Source: Verrucomicrobiota bacterium (GTDB taxonomy: Bacteria > Verrucomicrobiota > Verrucomicrobiia > Limisphaerales > JACRJZ01). From it: DNA of 64,000 bases. Each line of letters begins with the position of its first letter. Position 1 is the first letter of the stretch. The DNA lies in assembly GCA_016219875.1 (NCBI GenBank), contig JACRJZ010000093.1, forward strand, positions 24,454 to 88,453. Direction: 5' to 3'. The position numbers were made by a program, and so were the translations under genes. The notes under the pieces are model-generated. The model had not been told where the DNA came from and did no database searches. It saw only the letters and a list, made by a program, of their open reading frames with translations. This document shows positions 18,706 to 27,526 of the stretch, piece after piece.

Positions 18706-18828
18706 GAGCCGGCTCCAAAGCCGATTCGCACCGCGTTCGGGTCCGGCGAAAAGAAATGCTTCCCAAGTCCCTTTTGCTTCCGGCATAACTTCCGAAACCT
18801 AGAACTTGAACTTGAGAAGTATTGTTGA

Positions 18829-20919
18829 ATGAAAACGTATCAGCCCAGTGACATTCGGAACTTCGCCATCGTCGGCCACGCCTCCAGCGGCAAGACCATG
18901 CTCAGCGAGTGCATGCTGGCCTGCGGCGGCGTGGTCAACCGTCTCGGCAGCATTCAGGCCGGCTCGACAGTCTCCGATTACAGTGAGGCGGAACAGAAGC
19001 GGCAGATTTCCATCAGCGCCGCGCTCCTGCATCTGGAATGGCAGGGCAAGAAGTTCAATTTCATCGACACCCCCGGCTACCAGGACTTCATCAGTGAGGC
19101 GCTGGGCGCGCTGCGCGTCTGCGATATGGCGGTCGTGGTCGTTCACGCGGTGGACGGTTTGGGGGTGGGCACGGGCACGGTCTGGAATTACGCCACGCAG
19201 TTCGAGATCCCAAAATTCTTCGTCATCAACGGCGCCGACCGCGAGCACGTCGATTTCGACAAGACGCTCGGCCAGCTCAAAGAACGTTTCGGCGACAAGG
19301 TCTTTCCGCTCACCGTGCCGGTCAATGCCGGGCCGGGTTTCAACCAAGTCCTCGACGCCATGCGCGGCAACGTGATGACCTTTGCCACCGACGGCATGGG
19401 CAAGTTCACCGAGGACGCCGGCTCCGGGGACCTGGCCGAGAAGGCCAAGGCCCTGCATCAGCAGTTGATCGAAAAGGTCGCCGAGTCCGACGACGCTCTC
19501 CTCGAAAGGTTCTTCGACAAGGGCACGCTTTCCGAAGAGGAGGTGCGCAGCGCTCTGCACACCGCCTTCCAGAAACAGGCGATCATCCCGGTGTTCGTCA
19601 CGGCCGCCTCGAACAACGTCGGCGTGGCGCGCGTGATGGATTTCATCGCGAAGTATGGCGCGTCCGCGTCGGAGAAGCCGGTCGTCAAGGGCATGAACAA
19701 CAACGACCAGGAAGTGGCAATCGCCGTCACGCGCGCCGAGCCGGTCCTCTACGTCTTCAAGACCGTCAGTGAAGCCCACGTCGGAGACCTGTCCTTCTTC
19801 CGGATGTATTCGGGGACGGTGGTGGTGGGCAAAGACCTCTACAACACGAGCAAGAAAGCCACCGAACGCATCGGCCAGGTCTTCCAACTGAACGGCAAGA
19901 ACCGCGAGAGCGTCCCGCAACTGACCGCCGGCGAACTGGGCGCGGTGGTCAAGCTCAAGTCCACCCACACCGGCAACACCCTCGCCGCGCCGGGCCTCGA
20001 CGCGATCCTGCCGGTGGTGGTGTATCCGAAACCCAACATCCACGCGGCCCTCCGCCTCAAGTCCAAAGGCGAGGAAGACAAGATTGCCGTGGGCCTGGCC
20101 GCGCTCCACAGCGAAGATCCCACGTTCATCTACCACGTCGATTCCGAGTTGCATCAAACCGTGATGTCCGGCCAGGGCGAACTGCACTTGCAAGTGGTGT
20201 CCGAGCGCCTCAAGAGCCGGTACAAGGTCGATTTCGATCTCATCGAGCCGAAGATTCCTTTCCGTGAAACGATCAAGACCAAGGGCGATTCCAAGTACCG
20301 CCACAAGAAACAAACCGGCGGCGCCGGCCAGTTCGCCGAAGTCTGGATGCGCCTGGAGCCGAAGCCGCGCAACACCGGCCTGGAATTCACCGAGTCGCTC
20401 GTCGGCCAGAACGTGGACCGCGTCTTCGTGCCTTCTGTGCAGAAGGGCGTCAACTCAGCCGCCACCGAAGGCGTGATCGCCGGCTACCGCGTCGTGGACG
20501 TGCTGGTCGAGTTCTACGACGGCAAGATGCACCCGGTCGATTCCAAGGACATCGCCTTCCAGATCGCCGGCAAAGAAGCCTTCCGCGAGGCCTTCCTCAA
20601 GGCCCGCCCCTGCCTCCTGGAGCCGATCTACCAGATCGAAGTCCGCATCCCCGACGACTACATGGGCGCGGTCATCGGCGATCTCTCCAGCCGCCGCGGC
20701 AAGATTCAAGGCATGGACAGCGAAAGCGGCTTCCAGATCGTCAAGGCGATGGTGCCGCAGAAGGAGCTTTACCAATACGGCACTGTCCTCCGCTCGTTGA
20801 CCGGCGGTCGGGGCGTCCACAAGGAAGACTTCGACCACTACGAAGAAATGCCGGCCGAAATGGAAAAGAAAGTCATCGAAGAGGCCAAGAAGGCCAAGGA
20901 ACACAAGGCCGAAGAATAG
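18829..20919 (+). CDS. Elongation factor G paralogue (EF-G-like GTPase)
   Basis: 696 residues, the normal EF-G length. Domains in order: GTPase (1-~270) with P-loop GHASSGKT at 16-23 and DTPG at 80-83; domain II; domain III; domain IV with KKQTGGAGQFAEVWMRLEP; and domain V with YMGAVIGDLSSRRGKIQGM. EF-G drives ribosomal translocation or, in paralogues, recycling or stress roles. Two departures from canonical EF-G are visible. The G3 motif reads DTPGYQD instead of DTPGHVD, and the G4 motif reads NGAD (134-137) instead of NKxD. It stands alone, without the str operon genes rpsL, rpsG or tuf, consistent with a second-copy EF-G rather than the housekeeping fusA. The catalytic role on the ribosome is inferred. 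Confidence 0.85.
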   Translation: MKTYQPSDIRNFAIVGHASSGKTMLSECMLACGGVVNRLGSIQAGSTVSDYSEAEQKRQISISAALLHLEWQGKKFNFIDTPGYQDFISEALGALRVCDMAVVVVHAVDGLGVGTGTVWNYATQFEIPKFFVINGADREHVDFDKTLGQLKERFGDKVFPLTVPVNAGPGFNQVLDAMRGNVMTFATDGMGKFTEDAGSGDLAEKAKALHQQLIEKVAESDDALLERFFDKGTLSEEEVRSALHTAFQKQAIIPVFVTAASNNVGVARVMDFIAKYGASASEKPVVKGMNNNDQEVAIAVTRAEPVLYVFKTVSEAHVGDLSFFRMYSGTVVVGKDLYNTSKKATERIGQVFQLNGKNRESVPQLTAGELGAVVKLKSTHTGNTLAAPGLDAILPVVVYPKPNIHAALRLKSKGEEDKIAVGLAALHSEDPTFIYHVDSELHQTVMSGQGELHLQVVSERLKSRYKVDFDLIEPKIPFRETIKTKGDSKYRHKKQTGGAGQFAEVWMRLEPKPRNTGLEFTESLVGQNVDRVFVPSVQKGVNSAATEGVIAGYRVVDVLVEFYDGKMHPVDSKDIAFQIAGKEAFREAFLKARPCLLEPIYQIEVRIPDDYMGAVIGDLSSRRGKIQGMDSESGFQIVKAMVPQKELYQYGTVLRSLTGGRGVHKEDFDHYEEMPAEMEKKVIEEAKKAKEHKAEE

Positions 20920-20955
20920 CGGGCCTGGACAGCGTAGGGCTGCATCAAGCTCGTT

Positions 20956-21065
20956 CCGGAGCGCGGCTGTCCCAGCCGCAGCGACCAGAACGACCGAGCG
21001 ACTCGTGAAGAGGCTGGCGCCAGCGGGTTCCGAACGTGGCTGCGGCTGGGACAGCCGCGCTCCGG
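20956..21065. repeat. REPIN-like element, family with copy at 58.7 kb; perfect 27-base arms
   Basis: The arms at 20956-20982 and 21039-21065 are exact reverse complements over 27 bases. Each arm itself folds: GCGGCTG, loop TCC, CAGCCGC. It fills the gap between the EF-G paralogue and the sulfatase gene and ends about 60 bases before the sulfatase start. The same core recurs at 58663-58772. Confidence 0.8.
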
Positions 21066-21125
21066 CCGGCACCCACCTGAAAGTGGACCTTGAAACGGCC
21101 CGCAACATCGGTTTCCAATAGCACC

Positions 21126-23330
21126 ATGCGCCTCGTCAAAAACTTCTGTCGCTGGACCGTTCCGTTGCTCTTGGCTCTTCCACGGCCCATCCTCGCCGCC
21201 GAGACGCCCGTTCGCCCCAATGTCGTCTTCATCATTTCGGACGACCACGCCTGGGCTGATTACGGCTTCATGGGTCATCCGCATCTTCAGACGCCGAACC
21301 TCGACCGGCTGGCCGCGCAGTCGCTCACCTTCGAACGAGGCTACTCGCCGGTGCCGCTTTGCCGGCCGTCGCTGGCCAGCATCGTCACCGGGCTTTATCC
21401 GCACCAGCACGGCGTGACGGGCAATGATCCCACGTTGCCGGACAAGAGCGTCAATGCGATGGCCGCGCGCGGCAATCCGATGTACGCGCGCTACTACGAC
21501 ACCATCGTCGAGAACTTCCGCCGCCGTCCGAACTTCGTGCGCGACCTCGTCTCGCGCGGCTACCTCGCGCTCGAAACCGGCAAGTGGTGGGAAGGCGACC
21601 CGGTGAAGACCGCCGGCTTCACGCACGCGATGACCCAAGGCGAAGCCAAGGGCAGCCGGCACGGCGACCTCGGCCTCGACATCGGGCGCAAAGGCTTGGA
21701 GCCGATTTACCGGTTCATCGACCAGGCGGGCGGCAAGCCGTGGCTGGTCTGGTATGCGCCCATGTTGCCGCACGCGCCGCATACGCCGCAGCCCGACCTG
21801 CTGCAGAAGTATCTCAAGGTCGCGCCGAGCGAACCGGTCGCGCGCTACTGGGCTTGCGTGGAATGGTTCGATCGCACTTGCGGTGAGTTGCTCGACCACC
21901 TCGACCAACGCGGCCTGCGCACGAACACCCTCGTCATCTACACCACCGACAACGGCTGGATTCAAGACCCGGCGAAGACCAACCGCTTTGCCTCGCGCTC
22001 CAAGCTCACGCCCTACGAAGGCGGCGTGCGCACGCCCATCATGGTTTCCTGGCCCGGCCACGTGAAGCCGCGCTTGGACAAGGAACACCTCGCGAGCAAC
22101 GTCGATCTCTGGCCCACGCTCGCGGCCCTGCTGAAGACGCCGCTGCCGGAGGGTTTGCCAGGGATCAACCTCACCGACGCGCGGGCGGTGGTGAAACGCG
22201 GCCGCGTCTTTGGCGAGCAATACGCCCACAACATCGCCGATGTGGACGCGCCCACGCGCAGCCTGGAGCACCGTTTTGTCATTGATGGTTGGTGGAAGCT
22301 TGTTGTGCCCGTTGCGGGCACAGTGACAAATGCCAGGCCGGAGTTGTTCAATCTCCAAGACGATCCTTGGGAGAAAACCGTTCTCGCCGCGAAGGAAACC
22401 GGACTCGCCCGCTGGCTGTGCCGGCAACTCGACGCATGGTGGGCGCCGCCCGCCAGCGAGCCGACGGAATCCAGCCGCAAGCCGCAAAGCCGTGCTGTTT
22501 CGGCAACGCCGGCGGCGAACAGCGAAGAAGTCCCGGTCGAAACGCTCATCTACAAGCGCACCGCTGACCGCGAACTGAAACTCTTCCTCGACAAGCCCGC
22601 TGACTGGAAGCCCACCGACAAGCGTCCCGCCATCGTCTTCTTCTTTGGCGGCGGCTGGGTGGGTGGCAGTCCGGCACAGTTCCTCAAGCAGAGCCAATAT
22701 CTCGCCACCCGCGGCATGGTGGGCGTTCGCGTTGAATACCGCACCATTCCGAAAGGCGACGCCGGCCCGCCGACGCTGTGCTGCGCCGACGCCAAATCCG
22801 CCTTGCGCTACGTGCGCGCGCACGCCGCGGAACTGGGCATTGACCCGCAGCGCATCGCTGCGGCGGGCGGCTCGGCGGGCGGACACCTCGCGGCCTTCAC
22901 TGCGCTGGTGAAGGGCTTGGACGATCCCCAGGACGACCTGACGGTTTCCTGCCGGCCGAACGCGCTGGTCCTCTTCAATCCCGTCTTCAACAACGGCCCC
23001 GGCCAGTGGGGCCACGCGCGCGTCGGCGACCGCTATCAGGAGTTCTCGCCCGCACACAACATCAGCCGGGACGCGCCTCCCACCGTGGTCTTCCTCGGGA
23101 ACCAGGACAAGCTCATCCCCGTGCCCACGCTCGGCGAGTTCGAGGCCCGGATGAAACAGGCCTGCGCGCGTTGCGAGGCTCACGTCTATCCCGGAGCTGG
23201 GCACGGCTTCTTCAATCGTGACAGCGCGCAGGGCGCGTGGTTCACGATGACGCTGATTGAGGCGGACAAGTTCCTCACCTCGCTTGCCTGGCTGACGGGC
23301 GAGCCAACCCTGAAAGCAACACAACCATGA
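21126..23330 (+). CDS. Sulfatase-like enzyme fused to an alpha/beta-hydrolase esterase
   Basis: 734 residues from the ATG at 21126, chosen because a signal peptide (TVPLLLALPRPILAAE) follows directly. Residues ~30-450 form an S1-type sulfatase fold: NVVFIISDDHAW metal ligands, LCRPSLASIVTGLYPHQHG around the presumed formylglycine Cys79, and IYTTDNGW. The motif is C-x-P-S-L, not C-x-P-S-R. Residues ~472-734 form an alpha/beta hydrolase of the BD-FAE/esterase type: FFFGGGWVGGSP, the nucleophile elbow GGSAGGHLA near 580, and a terminal His in PGAGHGFFN. The stop overlaps the next start (ATGA at 23327-23330), so translation is coupled to the GH106-like gene. Probably periplasmic removal of sulfate and acyl groups from a polysaccharide; substrate inferred only. 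Confidence 0.8.
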   Translation: MRLVKNFCRWTVPLLLALPRPILAAETPVRPNVVFIISDDHAWADYGFMGHPHLQTPNLDRLAAQSLTFERGYSPVPLCRPSLASIVTGLYPHQHGVTGNDPTLPDKSVNAMAARGNPMYARYYDTIVENFRRRPNFVRDLVSRGYLALETGKWWEGDPVKTAGFTHAMTQGEAKGSRHGDLGLDIGRKGLEPIYRFIDQAGGKPWLVWYAPMLPHAPHTPQPDLLQKYLKVAPSEPVARYWACVEWFDRTCGELLDHLDQRGLRTNTLVIYTTDNGWIQDPAKTNRFASRSKLTPYEGGVRTPIMVSWPGHVKPRLDKEHLASNVDLWPTLAALLKTPLPEGLPGINLTDARAVVKRGRVFGEQYAHNIADVDAPTRSLEHRFVIDGWWKLVVPVAGTVTNARPELFNLQDDPWEKTVLAAKETGLARWLCRQLDAWWAPPASEPTESSRKPQSRAVSATPAANSEEVPVETLIYKRTADRELKLFLDKPADWKPTDKRPAIVFFFGGGWVGGSPAQFLKQSQYLATRGMVGVRVEYRTIPKGDAGPPTLCCADAKSALRYVRAHAAELGIDPQRIAAAGGSAGGHLAAFTALVKGLDDPQDDLTVSCRPNALVLFNPVFNNGPGQWGHARVGDRYQEFSPAHNISRDAPPTVVFLGNQDKLIPVPTLGEFEARMKQACARCEAHVYPGAGHGFFNRDSAQGAWFTMTLIEADKFLTSLAWLTGEPTLKATQP

Positions 23331-26122
23331 TCCAGTTCCGATCTGCCAAGCACACCGTCTGTTTTGCGCTAGTTCTCGCTACCGCGTGGCTTAATGCCGC
23401 TGGGCCAGTGAATCTGGAGCAAGGCTTCCGCACTGTGCCCGACGCCGACAAGCCTTGGGTGTATTGGTGGTGGCTTAACGGCAACGTTGATGAGCGCACC
23501 ATCACCCGCGATCTCGTAGCGATGAAGGCAGCGGGCTTCGGCGGATTGCTGCTGTTCGACGCGCGCGGCTATCACGATGACCAAAACCACGTCATCGTGC
23601 CGCCGAGCAAGATGGAGTTCATGAGTCCTGAGTGGCGGCGGATGGTGAAGTTCGCCATGAACAAAGCGGACAAGCTGGGACTTGAGGTCAGTGTCAATCT
23701 GAGTAGTTGCGCCGGCGCGCTGAAAGGGCCGTGGGCGGTCGGCGATGACGCGCCCAAGAAGCTCCTCTGGACCGCCAGCGAACTGCGCGGCCCGCAACGG
23801 TTGACCTGCCAATTGCAGAAGCCCGAAGGACAACGCTTCTGGGAAGTGGCGGTCATGGCGGTGCGGCATGATGGTAGCGCATCGACCAACAGTGATGGCT
23901 GGCGCGACGTGACCCCGAAGCTGGGAGAGCAACCGCTCGCCGCTGAGATCGTGGACCTTACTGCCAAAGTTGATGCCCAAGGAAACCTCGTCTGGGACGT
24001 GCCGGCGGGGCGCTGGACGTTGTTGCGGTTCGGCTGTGCGACGATGGAGGGCCACGAGTACGACGTGGACATCCTCGATCCGAAAGCGGTCGAGGGCCAT
24101 TTCGAGCGGATGGGGCGGACGTTGTTGCAGGATGCGGGGCCAATGGCCGGGAAGACGCTGACCCATTTCTACAGCGTGAGCTGGGAGGGCGCCGCGCCAA
24201 CATGGACGCTGGGGCTGGAGAAGGAGTTCACGAAGTACCGCGGCTACCCGTTGCGCCCCTGGCTGCCGGCGCTCGCGGGGTTCACGCTCAAGAGCCGCGA
24301 AGAGTCCGAGCGGTTTCAGCGCGATTACTACAAGACGCTCGGCGACTGTTTCCGCGACAACTTCTACGGGAAGCTGCATGAGTTGTGTGGCCGGGCGGGC
24401 TTGCAGTGGCACGCCGAATCCGGCGGGCCGTGGAACCGCAAGCTCGCCGCTTTCGAGGACGCCGATCAACTGGCGTTTCTCGCGCGCACCGACATGCCGC
24501 AGGGCGAGTTCTGGTTCACCGGCTCTCCGATCAAGCGCCGCCAAGAAATGAACCGCCCCTCCGCGATGACCGCGCACGCCTACGGCCAGCGGCTCGCGGC
24601 CACCGAGGCTTTCACGCACATGGTCCAGCACTGGTCGGCGTATCCGGCGGTGCTGAAACCGTTCGCCGACGCCGCGTTCTGCGACGGCATCAACCAATTC
24701 ATCTGGCACACGTTCACCGCCTCGCCGCGCGAGTTCGGCCAGCCGGGCAGCGAGTATTTCGCCGGCACGCACATCAATCCGAACGTGACGTGGTTTCCGC
24801 AGGCCGGGCCGTTCGTCACATATCTTGGGCGCTGCCAGTTTCTGCTGCGGCAGGGGCGGTTCGTGAGCGACGCGTGCGCCTACGTCGGCGACCGGCCCTA
24901 TCAGCACTGGGGCCGCGGCACGAACTGGAGCGGGCGCGCGACACTGACGCTGCCGAAAGGCCACGCCTACGATCTGATCAACACCGAGGTCTTGCTGGAT
25001 CGACTGACGGTCAAAGACGGCAACCTCGTGCTGCCAGACGGCATGAGCTATCGCCTGCTGGTGGTGGACTTGGAAGATGACACGGTGCCGCCCGCGGCGT
25101 TGCGGAAGATCGCCGCGTTGAAGAAAGCAGGCGCGGTCGTGGTGTTCGGCCAGCGTCGGCCGCACCGTGCGCTGGGCCTCGCCAACTACCCGGCCGGCGA
25201 CGCGGAAGTGCAGCGGCTCGCAGCCGAACTCTGGAGCGCAACCCCGACCTTGGCGGATGCAATGAGCGCCCAGCGTCTCCAGCCTGATTTCGAAGGCCCG
25301 TGGGATTTCACCCATCGCCGCGTGGCCGAGGCGGACATCTACTTCCTCTCCGGCACAGGCGCGGCGGATTGCACCTTCCGCGTCAGCGGCAAGCAGCCGG
25401 AGTATTGGGACGCAGTAAGCGGGAAGATTCAAGACGCGAGCCCTTGGCGCCAGAGTGGCGACGGGCGGACGATCGTGTCGTTGAACCTGCCGGAAAACGG
25501 CTCAGTCTTCGTCACGTTCCGCAAGTCCGGCCAACCGCGACCGCTCGCCGCAACGCCGCCGCCCAAGCTTGACGAGATGACGTTGAACGGCCCCTGGAAC
25601 GTGCGCTTCGAGCCGGGCCGAGGCGCGCCCAAGTCAGCGGTCTTCGAGCAACTCACCCCGTGGGACCAGCATCCCGATGCCGGCATCCGATTCTTTTCCG
25701 GGAGGGCCACGTATCGAAAGACGTTCGAGTTGACCGCGGAACAATCCCATCGCGCCGTTCGCCTCCAACTTGGCGAAGTCAAGTGCCTCGCCCAAGTGCG
25801 GCTCAACGGCAAGGACCTCGGCATTGTCTGGACCGATCCGTGGCACATCGAGTTGGCGAGCGCGGTGAAGCCGGGCCGCAACGAACTGGAGATCGCCGTC
25901 GTCAACACCTGGGTGAACCGCTTGGTTGGCGACGCGGCGTTGCCGAAAGAGAAGCGCATCACGCGGAGCAACCTCGCTCTCCAATCGGGCAAACGCGCTC
26001 TCAAGCTCTATCAGGGTTTCGCGTCGGAGGACCCGCTGATGCGATCCGGCTTGCTCGGCCCGGTGCGGCTGGAGTTGGGGCATTGGGAAAACGAGCCAAC
26101 CTCGAAACCGGCGCGACGATGA
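23327..26122 (+). CDS. GH106-like alpha-L-rhamnosidase family protein
   Basis: 931 residues with an N-terminal signal segment (TVCFALVLATAWLNAAG). PWVYWWWLNGNVDERTITRDL and AGFGGLLLFDARGY begin a TIM barrel typical of GH106 proteins. Barrel features continue with LTHFYSVSWEGAAPTW and LQWHAESGGPWN, and a C-terminal beta-sandwich (DLGIVWTDPWHIELASAVKPG) resembles the GH2 sugar-binding domain found in this family. GH106 enzymes release alpha-L-rhamnose from plant and algal polymers by inversion. Catalytic acids could not be assigned by eye. The start overlaps the preceding sulfatase-esterase stop by four bases, suggesting a small polysaccharide-utilisation unit for a sulfated or acylated rhamnose-containing glycan. 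Confidence 0.75.
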   Translation: MIQFRSAKHTVCFALVLATAWLNAAGPVNLEQGFRTVPDADKPWVYWWWLNGNVDERTITRDLVAMKAAGFGGLLLFDARGYHDDQNHVIVPPSKMEFMSPEWRRMVKFAMNKADKLGLEVSVNLSSCAGALKGPWAVGDDAPKKLLWTASELRGPQRLTCQLQKPEGQRFWEVAVMAVRHDGSASTNSDGWRDVTPKLGEQPLAAEIVDLTAKVDAQGNLVWDVPAGRWTLLRFGCATMEGHEYDVDILDPKAVEGHFERMGRTLLQDAGPMAGKTLTHFYSVSWEGAAPTWTLGLEKEFTKYRGYPLRPWLPALAGFTLKSREESERFQRDYYKTLGDCFRDNFYGKLHELCGRAGLQWHAESGGPWNRKLAAFEDADQLAFLARTDMPQGEFWFTGSPIKRRQEMNRPSAMTAHAYGQRLAATEAFTHMVQHWSAYPAVLKPFADAAFCDGINQFIWHTFTASPREFGQPGSEYFAGTHINPNVTWFPQAGPFVTYLGRCQFLLRQGRFVSDACAYVGDRPYQHWGRGTNWSGRATLTLPKGHAYDLINTEVLLDRLTVKDGNLVLPDGMSYRLLVVDLEDDTVPPAALRKIAALKKAGAVVVFGQRRPHRALGLANYPAGDAEVQRLAAELWSATPTLADAMSAQRLQPDFEGPWDFTHRRVAEADIYFLSGTGAADCTFRVSGKQPEYWDAVSGKIQDASPWRQSGDGRTIVSLNLPENGSVFVTFRKSGQPRPLAATPPPKLDEMTLNGPWNVRFEPGRGAPKSAVFEQLTPWDQHPDAGIRFFSGRATYRKTFELTAEQSHRAVRLQLGEVKCLAQVRLNGKDLGIVWTDPWHIELASAVKPGRNELEIAVVNTWVNRLVGDAALPKEKRITRSNLALQSGKRALKLYQGFASEDPLMRSGLLGPVRLELGHWENEPTSKPARR

Positions 26123-26194
26123 TCAGATATCGCGCGCCCGCCTCGTTGAGGAACCGGCAAACCCGCAGCAAGGGTGGGGGGTCCGACATGGGCT

Positions 26195-26398
26195 TCACCA
26201 CAACCGCGGGTTCGGCTGCGTCTTCCGCCAACGCTCGTATTCCTCGCGCGTCCGGGCCTTGAACACGAAGCCGCGGGGCCGGGGATTGGGATTGAGCAAC
26301 TCCATCTGCGCCTGAAGCACGCCCGCCCGGCGCACGGCCTCTGCGGGCGGCAAGGGAGCCGTATCGTCACTGCGGCGGCGATGACCAACAGTCTTCAT
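26195..26398 (-). CDS. Small conserved protein ending in QPNPRLW
   Basis: A 67-residue basic protein starting MKTVGHRRRSDD at 26398. The C-terminal half, AQMELLNPNPRPRGFVFKAR, then TREEYERWRKTQPNPRLW, is strongly patterned. I recall similar short proteins with the same terminal motif scattered through verrucomicrobial genomes; this could not be checked. The longer frame to 26662 runs through intergenic repeat sequence and is rejected. No known function. Confidence 0.6.
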   Translation of the reverse strand: MKTVGHRRRSDDTAPLPPAEAVRRAGVLQAQMELLNPNPRPRGFVFKARTREEYERWRKTQPNPRLW

Positions 26399-26671
26399 GG
26401 CGGGAGTGTAGCCCGCCGGTTCGGTTTGGCGAATCCATTTTGCCTTACACTCAATCTCGATTCTGCATTCTGCACTTCCACTGACCCGGCTGCTACGAGT
26501 GCGGGGCCAGCCGACGCAAGGTGGCTCATTACTCCGCCGTCGCAGTCGCTGGCGACGCTGCCGGTTCGCTGGTGGGAAACCGCCGCCTGCGCCCGCGCCG
26601 AATCGCTGCGAAGGCGGGAATGTCCTTGAAGACCGCGGAACCGCACGCTTCGTACGCTTCATCTTTCTTCG
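26399..26671. other. Intergenic region with a short heptamer run and degraded repeat
   Basis: At 26460-26487 heptamers ATTCTGC, ATTCTGC, ACTTCCA, CTGACCC follow in phase. Next comes AGCCGACGCAAGGTGGCTCA, which resembles the arm of the 8992-9137 element (AGCCGACGTGAGGAGGCTC). It looks like a decayed half copy. No gene was seen. Confidence 0.35.
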
Positions 26672-27526
26672 CTACCGCTCCACCTCAGGTCGGACCCTGG
26701 GCGTTTTCCAATCACGGTGCCACTCATACGTCCAGAGCTTGTCGAGCGGCGCCAACTCCACGTGCCCATCGAACATCCCGATGTTGATCGCGCCGGGCAG
26801 CGGTCTGCCGTTGGGAAAATCACGCGGCGCGCGGGACGGTTTCGCATTTCCGTGCCGGGCAATGGTCAGGCGGCCCATGTCTTTGAACGAAGTCGCGAGA
26901 AGCCGACCCGTATAAAGATTGTTGCACGCGGAGTCAGTTTCCATCGGCCGGGCATCCACCCAATTGGCGTCCATGAAAACCGGGGCTTTGTCCGGGTGTT
27001 CCATCTTGTCGGGCTTGTCGAGAAAGAGACTGCGAAACTGCTCGGGGCTTAGCCCGGGAACCTTGAGGGAAGGCGCGTAGGCTTCGCACATCCAAACGTT
27101 GCGCCCCATGCTTCCAACGAAAAGAGTTTGGCGGTCGTCACTCCAATGCGCCCAAGCCCGGTCAGCCGTGCCTTGGCGATTGATTTGCTCCGGCGTCGGC
27201 GTCGGAGGCCGGACGGGAGCAGACGGACAGAGCAACGCCGCGTCCGATTCGTAGTAATCTCGCAAGGCTCCCATCCAGAGCCCGCCTGGGCAATTCGTAG
27301 GGTTGCGCGGCAACGCTCGCTCGTGCTCGCTCACGTAAGCGGCCTCTGCCTGGAGCAGAACCTTCACGGAGCCGCCCTGGCACCTGATTCGTTGCGACCG
27401 GAGCTTCGCCCAAGACAACAGCGGCACCAGCGCCGCAACGAGAATCGCGACGACGGCAATCACGATGAGCAGTTCGGTTCTTGTGAACCCCGCTTCGCCC
27501 AGGGGAGCACTGGCAGCCTTCTTCAT
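26672..27526 (-). CDS. Prepilin-type N-terminal domain protein
   Basis: A 284-residue protein. The leader EAGFTRTELLIVIAVVAILV at residues ~10-30 is a class III prepilin cleavage region with FTRTEL in place of FTLIEL. It continues with PLLSWAKLRSQRIRCQGG, and the C terminus has INIGMFDGHVELAPLDKLWTYEW, the HVE-type ending of this DUF1559-like group. The start at 27526 overlaps the stop of the upstream pseudopilin by four bases (ATGA), so the two are translationally coupled. Expected to be an envelope-anchored pseudopilin; partner unknown. Confidence 0.82.
   Translation of the reverse strand: MKKAASAPLGEAGFTRTELLIVIAVVAILVAALVPLLSWAKLRSQRIRCQGGSVKVLLQAEAAYVSEHERALPRNPTNCPGGLWMGALRDYYESDAALLCPSAPVRPPTPTPEQINRQGTADRAWAHWSDDRQTLFVGSMGRNVWMCEAYAPSLKVPGLSPEQFRSLFLDKPDKMEHPDKAPVFMDANWVDARPMETDSACNNLYTGRLLATSFKDMGRLTIARHGNAKPSRAPRDFPNGRPLPGAINIGMFDGHVELAPLDKLWTYEWHRDWKTPRVRPEVER

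Larger units (their letters stand above)
18494..18828. other. 335-base intergenic region with two palindromic elements
   Basis: No gene is visible. It holds a hairpin at 18545-18563 and a double-hairpin element at 18641-18705. The remaining ~120 bases before the EF-G gene carry its promoter; no clear -35/-10 pair was identified. Confidence 0.5.
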
